Positions 1-9,027 of a stretch of 64,000 bases of DNA are shown piece by piece. The notes beneath the pieces are model-generated. The model saw only the letters and a program-made list of their open reading frames with translations, was not told the DNA's origin and ran no database searches. A program made the translations under genes and the position numbers. Origin of the DNA: Izemoplasma sp964435595 (GTDB lineage: Bacteria; Bacillota_I; Bacilli_A; Izemoplasmatales; Izemoplasmataceae). Where the stretch lies: the NCBI GenBank assembly GCA_964435595.1, contig CAYSZV010000004.1, positions 1 through 64,000 of the forward strand. Reading direction: 5' to 3'. The number at the start of each line of letters is the position of its first letter. Positions within the stretch are counted from its first letter, which is position 1.

Positions 1-217
1 AGAAAAGTTTTAATAACGTTCTGACAACAACGATGATTGATCCCGCAACTGGTCCCAATGCAAACCCACCTATGATTGCTGGTAAATTTGATAGTTGTAA
101 TTCTAAGAAATTTGGAAAAATAAATGGTAATGGAACTTTTGGAAAGATGTAAAAAATTACTGATAAAGCTGCTAAATTAGCGATAAGCACAAAGAATAAT
201 GTTCGGTTCGTTTTCAT
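1..217 (-). CDS. ribU: Riboflavin ECF transporter substrate-binding subunit, RibU-like (partial, N-terminal 72 codons)
   Basis: The gene runs off the left edge. The visible N-terminus is hydrophobic, with one membrane segment (about residues 6-22) followed by a second region rich in Gly and Pro (LPAIIGGFALGPVAG), as in S components of energy-coupling-factor vitamin transporters. The start is ATG at 217 with GGAGG eight bases upstream. The FMN riboswitch and terminator directly upstream make riboflavin the likely substrate: RibU binds riboflavin in the membrane and hands it to the shared EcfAAT module. The sequence alone would only support 'ECF S component'; the riboswitch context gives the specificity. 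The C-terminal part is outside the window. Confidence 0.8.
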   Translation of the reverse strand, partial: MKTNRTLFFVLIANLAALSVIFYIFPKVPLPFIFPNFLELQLSNLPAIIGGFALGPVAGSIIVVVRTLLKLF

Positions 218-235
218 GATAATTCCTCCTTATAA

Positions 236-265
236 ATAAAAAACCAACGAACAATCTTCGTTAGG
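236..265 (-). terminator. Intrinsic terminator of the FMN riboswitch expression platform
   Basis: Read on the minus strand this is a stem CC(t)AACGAA / TTCGTTGG with loop GATTG followed by TTTTTTAT. It lies between the FMN aptamer and the ribU ribosome binding site, so FMN-bound RNA probably terminates here. Confidence 0.75.
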
Positions 266-298
266 CTATTTAAAAGAATATGAAAAATCACATATTAC

Positions 299-405
299 TC
301 TTCTTTCATCTAGACTATACTATCGGTCCTGGAATTACACCAGATCATGCTGTTACGCTCGCGGACTTTACCGCCGGTCGGGAATTTCACCCTGCCCTGA
401 AGATT
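299..405 (-). ncRNA. FMN riboswitch (RFN element)
   Basis: The minus strand carries the hallmark RFN blocks in order: TCTTCAGGGCAGGGTG, AAATTCCCGACCGGCGGTAA, AGTCCGCGAGC, then a GATCTGGTGTAATTCCAG arm and ACCGATAGTATAGTC, closed by a P1 helix TCTTC (near 403) with GAAGA (299-303). It controls the riboflavin transporter gene downstream by FMN-induced termination. Confidence 0.95.
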
Positions 406-416
406 AATTCAACATA

Positions 417-445
417 AGTATAGTATGGTTTGACACCAATGTCAA
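417..445 (-). promoter_or_regulatory. Promoter of the FMN riboswitch-ribU transcript
   Basis: Minus-strand TTGACA (440-445), 17-base spacer, TATACT (417-422). This is close to the sigma-A consensus and puts the transcript start just ahead of the aptamer. Confidence 0.75.
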
Positions 446-475
446 ATAAAGGTGTAAAATTCTAAATAAGCATAT

Positions 476-504
476 AAAAAAGAGGATTTCTCCTCTTTTT
501 AAGT
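476..504 (-). terminator. Terminator after the DUF4259 gene
   Basis: Stem AAAAAGAGGA / TCCTCTTTTT with a four-base loop; on the minus strand it is followed by TTTTTTATAT. It overlaps the stop codon of the DUF4259 gene. Confidence 0.75.
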
Positions 505-912
505 GAATAATCTTTCTTCTAAATCATCAAGATGAGCCATCCATAATTCAACATCATCTTCATCGAGCCATAATTCATATAACTCATTATCATCACTACG
601 TTTAATGATTCCAAATGCATCTTCACATAATGACAGAATATTATCATCAATTTTAGCTGCAAATAATTCAATTAAGTTTTCTAATGATGATGTTTCAAAG
701 CCAGGCAACAATCTCTCATCATTCGTTTTTATGGCTGTCAAAATAGCGAGTGAAGCGATTGCTTCTTGTACTATATCCACTTCTAAGTAATCATCGGTTA
801 TTACATCTTCAATTTTGCTTCTTATCACACTGAATGATGTTTCTTCTTCTAATTCTGCAAAAAAATCTAATGCCGCATCATTATCGAACGGCCCTGCACC
901 CCAAGCTCCCAT
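499..912 (-). CDS. DUF4259 domain protein
   Basis: The 137-residue protein begins MGAWGAGPFDNDAALDFFAEL, the characteristic opening of DUF4259 proteins (M-G-x-W-G-x-G-x-F-x-N/D-D-x-A-x-D), and fills the usual length of the family. The rest is acidic and helical, with no signal peptide or membrane segment, so it is probably cytoplasmic. The start is ATG at 912 preceded by GGAGG. It stands alone, with a terminator behind it and another ahead. The function of the family is unknown; some members are annotated as immunity-like, but nothing here supports a toxin partner. Confidence 0.8.
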   Translation of the reverse strand: MGAWGAGPFDNDAALDFFAELEEETSFSVIRSKIEDVITDDYLEVDIVQEAIASLAILTAIKTNDERLLPGFETSSLENLIELFAAKIDDNILSLCEDAFGIIKRSDDNELYELWLDEDDVELWMAHLDDLEERLFT

Positions 913-996
913 AAATTACCTCCATTTTTTAATAGACTTTCCTATTATGATAAGAAATTATACAACAACTAGTGTTGTTTTAAAAGAACTTTCTAC

Positions 997-1030
997 AAAA
1001 AAAAGAGCCATTATTAAATAAATGGCTCAA
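997..1030 (-). terminator. Terminator after glgP
   Basis: Stem GAGCCA (1005-1010) with TGGCTC (1023-1028), extended by A-T pairs. On the minus strand it is followed by TTTTTTTT. It lies directly behind the glgP stop. Confidence 0.8.
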
Positions 1031-1034
1031 AAAC

Positions 1035-3431
1035 TTATTTCATTGGTTTAATATTCCAAATTTCTTTTGCATATTGACGAATTGTTCTATCACTTGAGAA
1101 ATAGCCAGATTTAGCTATATTGATAATCGCAGCTTTATACCAACGTTCTTCGTCTTTATAGAATTCATTTGCTTCTTCATGAGCTTTTCTATAACTTTCA
1201 AAATCCTTTAATACAAAGTATTGATCTCTCTTTAATAGTTTTTCACTCACTTCTTTGAATTCATCCTTCTCAACTGTATCAAAGAATCCATTTGTCAATT
1301 GATCAATCACTAGACGTAAATCTACATGACTATTATATTCATCTAATGGATTGTACAGTCCATTATTATAATACTCATTTACCTCATCACTTGTTAATCC
1401 GAAAATCACAATATTTTCTTCTCCAACCAATTCAGCAATTTCAACATTCGCCCCGTCTAAAGTACCAATTGTGATTGCACCATTCATCATGAATTTCATA
1501 TTTCCTGTACCACTCGCTTCTTTTGAAGCAGTCGAAATTTGTTCTGATAGATCGCATGCAGGCATTATTTGTTCTGCATATGTCACATTGTAGTTTTCAA
1601 CAAATACCACTTTTAATAAATCACTTGTTTCAGGATCATTATTTACTTTTTCTGCTATCGTTGTAATCAATTTAATGATTTTTTTTGCATAGTAATATCC
1701 TGCTGCTGCCTTAGCTCCAAAAATAAATGTATGTGGATAATAATTATCTTTAAAATTTTGATCAGATTTCAACTTGTTGTATACATACATAATATGTAAA
1801 GCATTCATTAATTGACGTTTGTATTCATGAAGACGTTTTACTTGAACATCAAAAATACTAGTAGGATCAATTTGAATCCCTTGTTCTTTATAAATACGTT
1901 CTGCCAAAGCTTTTTTCTTAGTTAATTTCATATCTTTTACTAATTTTCGATATTTTTTTGTTTCTGATTTATTATATAATTTCATTAATTTATTTGGATC
2001 GTCTAACCACTCAGTTGTAACATTATTGATGATTTCAGCCAACTCAGGATTACTATGTAACAGCCATCTTCTATGTGTAATACCATTTGTTTTGTTATTA
2101 AATTTGTTCGGATAAATCATCGCCCAATCTTTCATCTCAACATTAATTAAAATGTTAGTGTGTAGCGCTGCAACACCGTTAACACTAAAACTACCTACGA
2201 TAGCTAAATGTGCCATACGAACCAATCCATTTCCAACTATTGCTAACTCTGTTACTTTTTCTTGGCTATATCCATCTTTGATTAATTTTGCACAAAAACG
2301 TTTGTTGATTTCTTCAATTACTTGATAAATTCTTGGTAAAACAGGTGCAAGAATATCCACTGGCCATTTTTCCAATGCTTCTGCAAGAATCGTATGGTTT
2401 GTATAAGCACAAGTTTTTGTTGTAATTTTCCATGCGTTGTTCCAAGTCAAATCATACTCATCAATTAATAATCTCATTAACTCAGGTACAACCAAAGAAG
2501 GGTGTGTATCATTGATTTGAATGACAATTTTATCTGATAATGTATTGATATCTTTATACTTTGCAATATGTTTCTTCACAATGTTTCTTACACCAGCTGC
2601 ACTAAAGAAGTACTGTTGTTTTAATCGCAATACCTTACCATCTCTTGTCGCATCATCAGGATATAGGAACCCACTTATTTTACGAATTTCACTATCATAT
2701 TCAAACGCATCAACATGGCTTGGTCTTGTTTCTGTAGGTTCAGCATTCCATAGACGTAATGACGTTACAACTTTATTTCGATCACCAACTACAGGTACAT
2801 CATATGGTACTGCATTAATTAACTCATTTGGATGATATACTGCATCATGATTTTCAAATGAAACATATCCACCAAACGGAATTTTAATACTCTCTTCTTC
2901 TTTTCTAACTTCCCAAACGTAACCATCTTTTAACCAATCGTCAGGTTTTTCTATTTGATACCCATCTTCAAACTTTTGCTCAAAGAGACCGTAGCGATAA
3001 CGAATTCCATTCCCATAGCCTGGATATCCTATAGAAGCAATCGAATCTAAGAAACAAGCTGCTAATCTTCCTAATCCACCGTTTCCAAGACCTGCATCAC
3101 TTTCATAATGTTCTATTTCATTTAAATCTAGATCAACTAATTTCAATGCTTTTTCTACCATTGGACGAACACCTAAATTTTGAATATTATTCGTAATTAA
3201 TCTTCCCATTAGAAATTCCATACTAAAATAATATACTTCCTTATACGTATGTTCTTTCACCTTTTGTTGTGTACCCATCCAATTTTGAGAAATTAGTTCT
3301 GAAATCATTTCCCCAAGTACATTATATTTTTGTCTAATACTAGAATCTTTTAGCGTTACAACATATCTTTTTTCTACACGATCTTTAAACTCGCTTAAAA
3401 ATGCAAATTCATCTTTAAAATACTCATTCAT
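1035..3431 (-). CDS. glgP: Glycogen phosphorylase
   Basis: This 798-residue GT35 enzyme releases glucose 1-phosphate from the ends of glycogen, using pyridoxal phosphate. The PLP lysine lies in EASGTGNMKF (about K646), followed by the conserved MNGAITIGTLDGANVE. Also visible are GLGNGGLGRLAACFLDS near residue 120 and KRLHEYKRQLMNALH in the C-terminal half. The length is normal for bacterial forms. I start at ATG 3431, with AAGGAG eight bases upstream, and not at the in-frame ATG at 3452, which overlaps the promoter and has no ribosome site. It is the last glycogen gene, separated from glgDA by a terminator, with an extended -10 promoter of its own, so breakdown may be controlled apart from synthesis. 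Confidence 0.97.
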   Translation of the reverse strand: MNEYFKDEFAFLSEFKDRVEKRYVVTLKDSSIRQKYNVLGEMISELISQNWMGTQQKVKEHTYKEVYYFSMEFLMGRLITNNIQNLGVRPMVEKALKLVDLDLNEIEHYESDAGLGNGGLGRLAACFLDSIASIGYPGYGNGIRYRYGLFEQKFEDGYQIEKPDDWLKDGYVWEVRKEEESIKIPFGGYVSFENHDAVYHPNELINAVPYDVPVVGDRNKVVTSLRLWNAEPTETRPSHVDAFEYDSEIRKISGFLYPDDATRDGKVLRLKQQYFFSAAGVRNIVKKHIAKYKDINTLSDKIVIQINDTHPSLVVPELMRLLIDEYDLTWNNAWKITTKTCAYTNHTILAEALEKWPVDILAPVLPRIYQVIEEINKRFCAKLIKDGYSQEKVTELAIVGNGLVRMAHLAIVGSFSVNGVAALHTNILINVEMKDWAMIYPNKFNNKTNGITHRRWLLHSNPELAEIINNVTTEWLDDPNKLMKLYNKSETKKYRKLVKDMKLTKKKALAERIYKEQGIQIDPTSIFDVQVKRLHEYKRQLMNALHIMYVYNKLKSDQNFKDNYYPHTFIFGAKAAAGYYYAKKIIKLITTIAEKVNNDPETSDLLKVVFVENYNVTYAEQIMPACDLSEQISTASKEASGTGNMKFMMNGAITIGTLDGANVEIAELVGEENIVIFGLTSDEVNEYYNNGLYNPLDEYNSHVDLRLVIDQLTNGFFDTVEKDEFKEVSEKLLKRDQYFVLKDFESYRKAHEEANEFYKDEERWYKAAIINIAKSGYFSSDRTIRQYAKEIWNIKPMK

Positions 3432-3454
3432 TAGAATCACTCCTTTTCTCATTA

Positions 3455-3463
3455 ATTATAGCA
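3455..3463 (-). promoter_or_regulatory. Extended -10 promoter of glgP
   Basis: Minus-strand TGCTATAAT with no good -35 box. It lies 24 bases ahead of the chosen glgP start and inside the longer alternative reading frame, which argues against the upstream start. Confidence 0.55.
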
Positions 3464-3543
3464 AAATATTAGTAAATATTTCATAAAAACATATATGAAA
3501 CCGGTATCTTATTAATTATACACTAAAATATCACTGAAAATAC

Positions 3544-3570
3544 AAAAATCACGCATTATACGTGATTTTT
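3544..3570 (-). terminator. Terminator between glgDA and glgP
   Basis: Stem AAAATCACG / CGTGATTTTT with loop CATTATA; T-rich after the stem on the minus strand. It ends the secA-to-glgDA transcript. Confidence 0.7.
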
Positions 3571-3624
3571 TATATTTTTTATGTGTTTTTTAACATTATT
3601 TTATTAAAAACATGAAATATTTTA

Positions 3625-6039
3625 CTATTTTTCCATAATTGCCTGATACAAATCAATGTATTGAGCAGAAGATTTTTTAATACTGTTGTCTTCTTTCATC
3701 GCTCTTTGAATCAATTTATTCCAATCTTCTTTGTTATTTACAAATAATTCATACGCTTGAATGATTGTTTCTTTCAACTGATTTGAATCATAATCACTAA
3801 ATAAGAATCCATTTCCCTTTTTAGTTAATGTATCATATTTCAATACGGTATCATTCAATCCACCAGTTGATCTCACAATCGGTAAAGTCCCATATTTCAA
3901 GGCAATCATTTGCCCCAATCCACATGGTTCAAAACGAGAAGGCATCAAGAATACATCAGCTCCAGCATATATGTTATTTGGTATGGTTGCATCATATCCA
4001 ATATTCAAGGTAACTTGGTCTTGATGTCTTGCTTCTAATTTCCTTAATTCATCTATGTATTTTTGATCTCCACTTCCTAGTAATACAAATTGAATATTTG
4101 GATAGGTATCCAGCAGAAAGTCAAATGAATTTAAAATCAAATCAAATCCTTTTTGTTCAACAATTCTTGTCACCATTCCAATAATAAATTTATCACTACC
4201 ATGAGGGAAGTCCATTATTGTTTGTAAATACGATTTATTTAGTTCTTTATTTTTATAAGTGCCAACACTATAATTCATAAAGATCAGTTTATCACTACTT
4301 GGTTCCCAACTACTACTTATTCCGTTCAATATTCCATAGAAATCACGTTCTCTTTGCATCAGAGAATTTGTTAGATTTTTTCCATAATACTCATACTTTA
4401 ATTCTTCTTTATAAGTTGGAGATACTGTATTTAATTTTGAAGCTGTGTTGATTCCAATTTCCAAACAATTAATCTTACTATCTCTTACAATGAAGTCTTT
4501 GATTCCAAGTTTTTTTATCACATCAACACTACCAATTCCTTGATAATCAATATTGTGTAACGTCAATAATGTTTTCATACCTTTGTGTTTTGAATTATCC
4601 AATAATATCGGTATAAGTGAAGTATGCCAATCATGGATATGAATTATATCAAACGGTTCAAAATCATCCAACATATCAACAACAGTTTTATTAAAGAATG
4701 CAAATCGGTCAACATCATTTTCATATCCATAAACATTTTCATAATCAAAGAAATTAAAATTATCAATGAAATAATGTTTTACCTTTTTATACGTATATGT
4801 ATGAATTCCAACTCGATAAGTTTTTTCATCATACTTAACTCTTATAGAACGATTATAACGAATACTTTCTGTGAATGTGTCTTTGATTTTTTTATAAAAC
4901 GGAATGATTACTGTAACATCAACACCTTGTCGTGCTAAGTTTCTCGAAAGTGAGCCAATGATGTCAGCCAATCCACCAGTTTTAATGAATGGATAACTTT
5001 CACTAGCAACAAGTAAAACACGCATTTTTTCAAAATTCGTTACAACTTGTTCTTTTTGAGAAATAAACGGATTTCTCAAACTTCCAACAGCCAATGTATC
5101 GGCTTTTACAACAGTTTGCTTATCTAATAATGCATATTCTATATGAGCATTTTCCTCAATAAAGCAATTACTCATAACATAACTATTCTTAATGATTGCT
5201 CCTTCTTTTATAACAACATCGCGACCAATAACACTATCAATCACTTTTCCGTTGATGATGCTTCCAGCAGAAATCATCGAGTTCATAATTTTTGCATTGC
5301 TCATATATTTTGCTGGTGGAGCAGGTTTTTGTTTAGAATATACTGGACGATCTTCTCTAAAGATTTTACGTCCAATATCAAAGCGTAATAAATCCAAATT
5401 ACTTTTTAAGTAATTAAATGGATCTGTGATTGTTCTTGTATAAGAATCATGTTGATATATATTGATCTTTAAATTGGGTGCTTTCTCAACAAGGTCAATC
5501 ATTGTTCGATACTCTAAAGTATCATAGGACATAATGTATTCAATCAGTAATTTTCTTGATATCATAAATGTTTTTAAGCGGATTTTCTCATACAATAACT
5601 CAGTTACATCTGCTTCTGAATCTATATGTGCTTTTAGGACATCATTAAAATCAATGTTCCATACAATATTAGCACTTGTTATAATACAGTATTCTTGAGT
5701 TGATCGTTTAAAAAATTCAATATGTTCATACATTCTTTGGAAGGTAATCATATTACCCGGAAGAATGTATAAATTTTTTGGCGGTAATATAAACAATCCA
5801 TCTCTTCTTCTATCTAAATCCCATTTTTTTCCACTACCAATGTGATCTTGCAACGATCTGTAATTTCCATAAGGAAATATGGCAGCATTTGTAATCTCAG
5901 AGTTACGAATATTTGACAGTGTAAAGTCAATTAATCTAAACTTCCCACCAAATGGTAATGCCCCTGGCATACGGTGTAGTGTAAGTGGTCCTAAATTATC
6001 AACAATCGTTGCATCTATAACAGCAAATATATTATTCAT
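3625..6039 (-). CDS. glgDA: GlgD-GlgA fusion: ADP-glucose pyrophosphorylase regulatory subunit joined to glycogen synthase
   Basis: The single 804-residue frame joins two enzymes that are normally separate. Residues 1-338 are GlgD-like (LPFGGKFRLIDFTLSN, KKWDLDRRRDGLFILPP, then left-handed beta-helix repeats); the GlgC-type GGRGSRL loop is absent, so this half is probably non-catalytic. From residue 339 a complete 466-residue GT5 glycogen synthase follows: MRVLLVASESYPFIKTGGLA with the ADP-glucose-binding KTGGL, and RFEPCGLGQMIALKYG near the C-terminus. No stop or Shine-Dalgarno separates them at the internal ATG (5025). I start at ATG 6039, overlapping the end of glgC by eight bases, because AGGTGAAGG precedes it; an in-frame GTG at 6048 is less likely. 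Confidence 0.93.
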   Translation of the reverse strand: MNNIFAVIDATIVDNLGPLTLHRMPGALPFGGKFRLIDFTLSNIRNSEITNAAIFPYGNYRSLQDHIGSGKKWDLDRRRDGLFILPPKNLYILPGNMITFQRMYEHIEFFKRSTQEYCIITSANIVWNIDFNDVLKAHIDSEADVTELLYEKIRLKTFMISRKLLIEYIMSYDTLEYRTMIDLVEKAPNLKINIYQHDSYTRTITDPFNYLKSNLDLLRFDIGRKIFREDRPVYSKQKPAPPAKYMSNAKIMNSMISAGSIINGKVIDSVIGRDVVIKEGAIIKNSYVMSNCFIEENAHIEYALLDKQTVVKADTLAVGSLRNPFISQKEQVVTNFEKMRVLLVASESYPFIKTGGLADIIGSLSRNLARQGVDVTVIIPFYKKIKDTFTESIRYNRSIRVKYDEKTYRVGIHTYTYKKVKHYFIDNFNFFDYENVYGYENDVDRFAFFNKTVVDMLDDFEPFDIIHIHDWHTSLIPILLDNSKHKGMKTLLTLHNIDYQGIGSVDVIKKLGIKDFIVRDSKINCLEIGINTASKLNTVSPTYKEELKYEYYGKNLTNSLMQRERDFYGILNGISSSWEPSSDKLIFMNYSVGTYKNKELNKSYLQTIMDFPHGSDKFIIGMVTRIVEQKGFDLILNSFDFLLDTYPNIQFVLLGSGDQKYIDELRKLEARHQDQVTLNIGYDATIPNNIYAGADVFLMPSRFEPCGLGQMIALKYGTLPIVRSTGGLNDTVLKYDTLTKKGNGFLFSDYDSNQLKETIIQAYELFVNNKEDWNKLIQRAMKEDNSIKKSSAQYIDLYQAIMEK

Positions 6040-7162
6040 GACCTTCACCTAATTTCCATAAAAAGTCATTATTAACAACAGTCACTTCATCAAATTTTAA
6101 AATTGTGTTTTCCAAAATAACTGTATCGTCCATAATAATTGCATTTTCAATCGTGCATCCTTTATTGACAATTACTTTACTAAAAATGATTGCATTTTTT
6201 ATCTTGCACCCACTTTTAATAACTGTTCCACTACTAATAATACAATGATCTAAATTTCCAGAGATCAAACACCCATCTGAAATCATAGAATGACGTACCA
6301 AAGAGTTATTCATAATATGATGTGGCGGTAAATTACTTGATTTGGTGTAAACAGGAAAATCTTTGTACTCATGAAGCTTCATATATTGTGGATTATCAAT
6401 CAAATCCATATTTGCTCTAAACAAGGCATCTATCGTTCCAACGTCTCTAAAATACCCTTCAAACTTGTACCCATATACATTAAAATTATGATCCAATGCA
6501 TATGGTATAATATCGTTTCCAAAATCAAACAAACCATCATCTGCAGAAGCCAACAACATCTGTAATATACTCTTTTTGAATACATAAACACCCATCGAAG
6601 CTAAATCAGATTTCGGATAGTCTGGTTTTTCTTCAAAACTCTTCACTTTATTATTCTCATCTAATTCTAAAATTCCAAATCGAGACCCGTCTTTTCCTAC
6701 TTTAAATGTGGCTATCGTTATTTCTGCATTATTGTTTATATGTTCATCAATCATTTTTCGATAATCCATTTTATAGATGTGATCTCCACTCAAAATAACG
6801 ACATGTTCAGGATTATATTGATCAATATATCTGAAATGTTGTTTGATTGCATGTGCTGTTCCTTTTTGCCATACATCGCCTTCAAATCCTGTATATGGCG
6901 TTAAAAATGAAACACCACCATCATTCACATCAAGATCCCATGTTGAACCATGTTGAATGTATTGCATCAAATCATGTGGTTCATACTGGGTAATCAATCC
7001 TACTGTGTCAATCCCGCTATTGGTTATATTACTTAAAACAAAGTCAATCAAACGATATTTCCCACCAAAAGACACTGCTGGTTTTGCAGTGTGTTTTGTG
7101 ATTTGTCCGAGTCTACTTCCTCTTCCTCCGACTAATACCATTGCGATTACTTTCTTTTTCAT
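6032..7162 (-). CDS. glgC: Glucose-1-phosphate adenylyltransferase, catalytic subunit
   Basis: GlgC makes ADP-glucose from glucose 1-phosphate and ATP, the committed step to glycogen. The 376-residue protein opens with the nucleotidyltransferase loop VLVGGRGSRLGQITKHTAKP, then FGGKYRLIDFVLSN, GDHIYKMDYRKMI (metal-binding Asp), SFEEKP and FEGYFRDVGTI, and ends in a beta-helix domain. The catalytic loop is intact, in contrast to the GlgD part of the next gene, so the two probably form the mixed tetramer known from Bacillus-type systems. The start is ATG 7162, one base after the glgB stop, with AGGTGAG upstream. Confidence 0.97.
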   Translation of the reverse strand: MKKKVIAMVLVGGRGSRLGQITKHTAKPAVSFGGKYRLIDFVLSNITNSGIDTVGLITQYEPHDLMQYIQHGSTWDLDVNDGGVSFLTPYTGFEGDVWQKGTAHAIKQHFRYIDQYNPEHVVILSGDHIYKMDYRKMIDEHINNNAEITIATFKVGKDGSRFGILELDENNKVKSFEEKPDYPKSDLASMGVYVFKKSILQMLLASADDGLFDFGNDIIPYALDHNFNVYGYKFEGYFRDVGTIDALFRANMDLIDNPQYMKLHEYKDFPVYTKSSNLPPHHIMNNSLVRHSMISDGCLISGNLDHCIISSGTVIKSGCKIKNAIIFSKVIVNKGCTIENAIIMDDTVILENTILKFDEVTVVNNDFLWKLGEGHE

Positions 7163-9022
7163 CTACTCACCTAACTTAATGATTGTTATTGACAATGGAC
7201 TTAATACCATTTGTAGTGATTGTTTCTGTCCATTCCATTCAATCTGCTCTGTAAACATTGGCTCACCATTAAACATATTGCTTCCACCATATACACCTTT
7301 ATCACTATTGATAACCTCTTGGTACTTACCAGAAGTTGGAACACCAATACGGAAACCATGATGAACAAGTGGAGTAAGATTTAAGACCACTACAACGAAG
7401 TCTTTTGGATCTTTTGCATATCGAACAAAACTATAAATACTATTGGTTTCATCGTTTGCATCAATCCAAGCAAATCCTTCTTTCTTACAATCCATTTCAT
7501 ACAAAGCTTTATGATGTTTTACTACTTTATTCATATCTTTAACAAAATGTTGTGCACTACTATGAAGTGGATACTTCAATAAATGCCAATCTAATTCTTC
7601 GTAATCTTTCCATTCGTGCATTTGAGCGAATTCTCCACCCATGAACAATAGCGTTTTACCAGGATGTGTAAAAAACAATCCCATTAAAGCACGATAATTC
7701 GCAAACTTCTGCCAATAATCCCCTGGCATTTTATCAACAAGTGATTTTTTACCATGTACAACTTCATCATGTGAAAGAGGCAATACATAGTTTTCACTAA
7801 AGGCATACGTTAATCCAAATGTTATGTCGTGATGATGGTACTTACGATAAACTGGATCTTTTTCAAAATAATCCAATGTATCATTCATCCATCCCATATT
7901 CCATTTATAGTTAAATCCAAGTCCACCCAAATCAACCGGATGTGTTACTTTAGGATACGCTGTTGAGTCTTCTGCTACCAACAAAGCATTTCCGTAATGA
8001 GCAAATACTTGAGTATTCAGTTTACGCAAGAAATCAAGCGCCCCTTCATTTACTCCTTTAGATGCATCACCAAGGTGATAAATAATATTTGATACTGCAT
8101 CAATTCTAAACCCATCTACATGAAAGTATTTCATCCAGAACAATGCATTAGAAATTAAGAATGATTGCACTTCACCTTTTCCTAAATCAAAGTTTGCAGT
8201 TCCCCAAACAATATTTTCTCTTTTCCATTCTTCACTATATTCATATAAAGGTTGTCCATCAAACATATAAAGACCATGTGCATCTTTACAAATGTGTCCT
8301 GGAACCCAATCTAAAATTACTTTAATATTATTTTGGTGACATTGATCAACCAAATACATCAAATCTTTTGGCACACCATATCGTGATGTCGCGCTATAAT
8401 AGCCAGTACCTTGATAGCCCCAAGATTGATCCAAAGGATGTTCAACTACAGGCATAAATTCTACATGAGTGAACCCATTCTCCTTCAAATAAGGAATCAA
8501 AAGATCTACCATTTCATTGTATGCATGAAAATTTCCATCGGGCTTCGTCATCCACGTTCCAACATGAAGTTCATATATACTCATTTGATTTTCATATGAT
8601 ACTTCTTTATGACGATTTTTCATAAACTTCTTATCATTCCATTGATAGCCATCTATATCATAGATTTTACTCATCGTTTCTGGACGTTCACTACTGTAAA
8701 AAGCATACGGATCGCTCTTATACAGTTCTCTACCATCAAATGTTTTGATTTGGTACTTATACTTTTGCCATTCTTTGGCTTCTTGTACAAACAAACTCCA
8801 AATACCAGACTCATCAATCTTTGTTAGATTATGAACCCAAGCTTGGTATCCATTGAATTCACCAAGTACATTCACTTCTTTTGCATGTGGTGCATATACA
8901 GTAAATGTTGTACCTTCAATATTTCCTTGCTCATCTTTTTTTAGATGTGCACCAAAGACACGATATGCATCGTATAGATTCCCTTGGTTAAAGAAATACA
9001 AATCATCTTTTGATAGTTTCAT
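7163..9022 (-). CDS. glgB: 1,4-alpha-glucan branching enzyme
   Basis: GlgB, a GH13 enzyme, moves alpha-1,4 chains to 6-positions to make the glycogen branches. In about 619 residues it has an N-terminal CBM48-like domain (FTVYAPHAKEVNVLGEFNGY), the catalytic barrel with GFRIDAVSNIIYH (nucleophile Asp), LLVAEDST (acid Glu) and LPLSHDEVVHGKKSL (third Asp), and a C-terminal beta domain. Length is typical of the short-N-terminus forms. I take ATG 9022 with GGGGTG upstream; a GTG at 9031 overlapping the recX stop is possible and would add three residues. It is the first gene of the glgB-C-DA set and follows recX directly. Confidence 0.97.
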   Translation of the reverse strand: MKLSKDDLYFFNQGNLYDAYRVFGAHLKKDEQGNIEGTTFTVYAPHAKEVNVLGEFNGYQAWVHNLTKIDESGIWSLFVQEAKEWQKYKYQIKTFDGRELYKSDPYAFYSSERPETMSKIYDIDGYQWNDKKFMKNRHKEVSYENQMSIYELHVGTWMTKPDGNFHAYNEMVDLLIPYLKENGFTHVEFMPVVEHPLDQSWGYQGTGYYSATSRYGVPKDLMYLVDQCHQNNIKVILDWVPGHICKDAHGLYMFDGQPLYEYSEEWKRENIVWGTANFDLGKGEVQSFLISNALFWMKYFHVDGFRIDAVSNIIYHLGDASKGVNEGALDFLRKLNTQVFAHYGNALLVAEDSTAYPKVTHPVDLGGLGFNYKWNMGWMNDTLDYFEKDPVYRKYHHHDITFGLTYAFSENYVLPLSHDEVVHGKKSLVDKMPGDYWQKFANYRALMGLFFTHPGKTLLFMGGEFAQMHEWKDYEELDWHLLKYPLHSSAQHFVKDMNKVVKHHKALYEMDCKKEGFAWIDANDETNSIYSFVRYAKDPKDFVVVVLNLTPLVHHGFRIGVPTSGKYQEVINSDKGVYGGSNMFNGEPMFTEQIEWNGQKQSLQMVLSPLSITIIKLGE

Positions 9023-9027
9023 ACGTT

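Noticed and set aside
605..790. Plus-strand open frames opposite minus-strand genes
   Set aside because: This frame and many like it elsewhere lie antisense to well-identified genes, have no ribosome site and show no protein family character; they are shadows of the real frames.
5020..5040. Separate glgA gene starting at ATG 5025
   Set aside because: No stop codon ends the GlgD part and no Shine-Dalgarno precedes the internal ATG; the frame is continuous.
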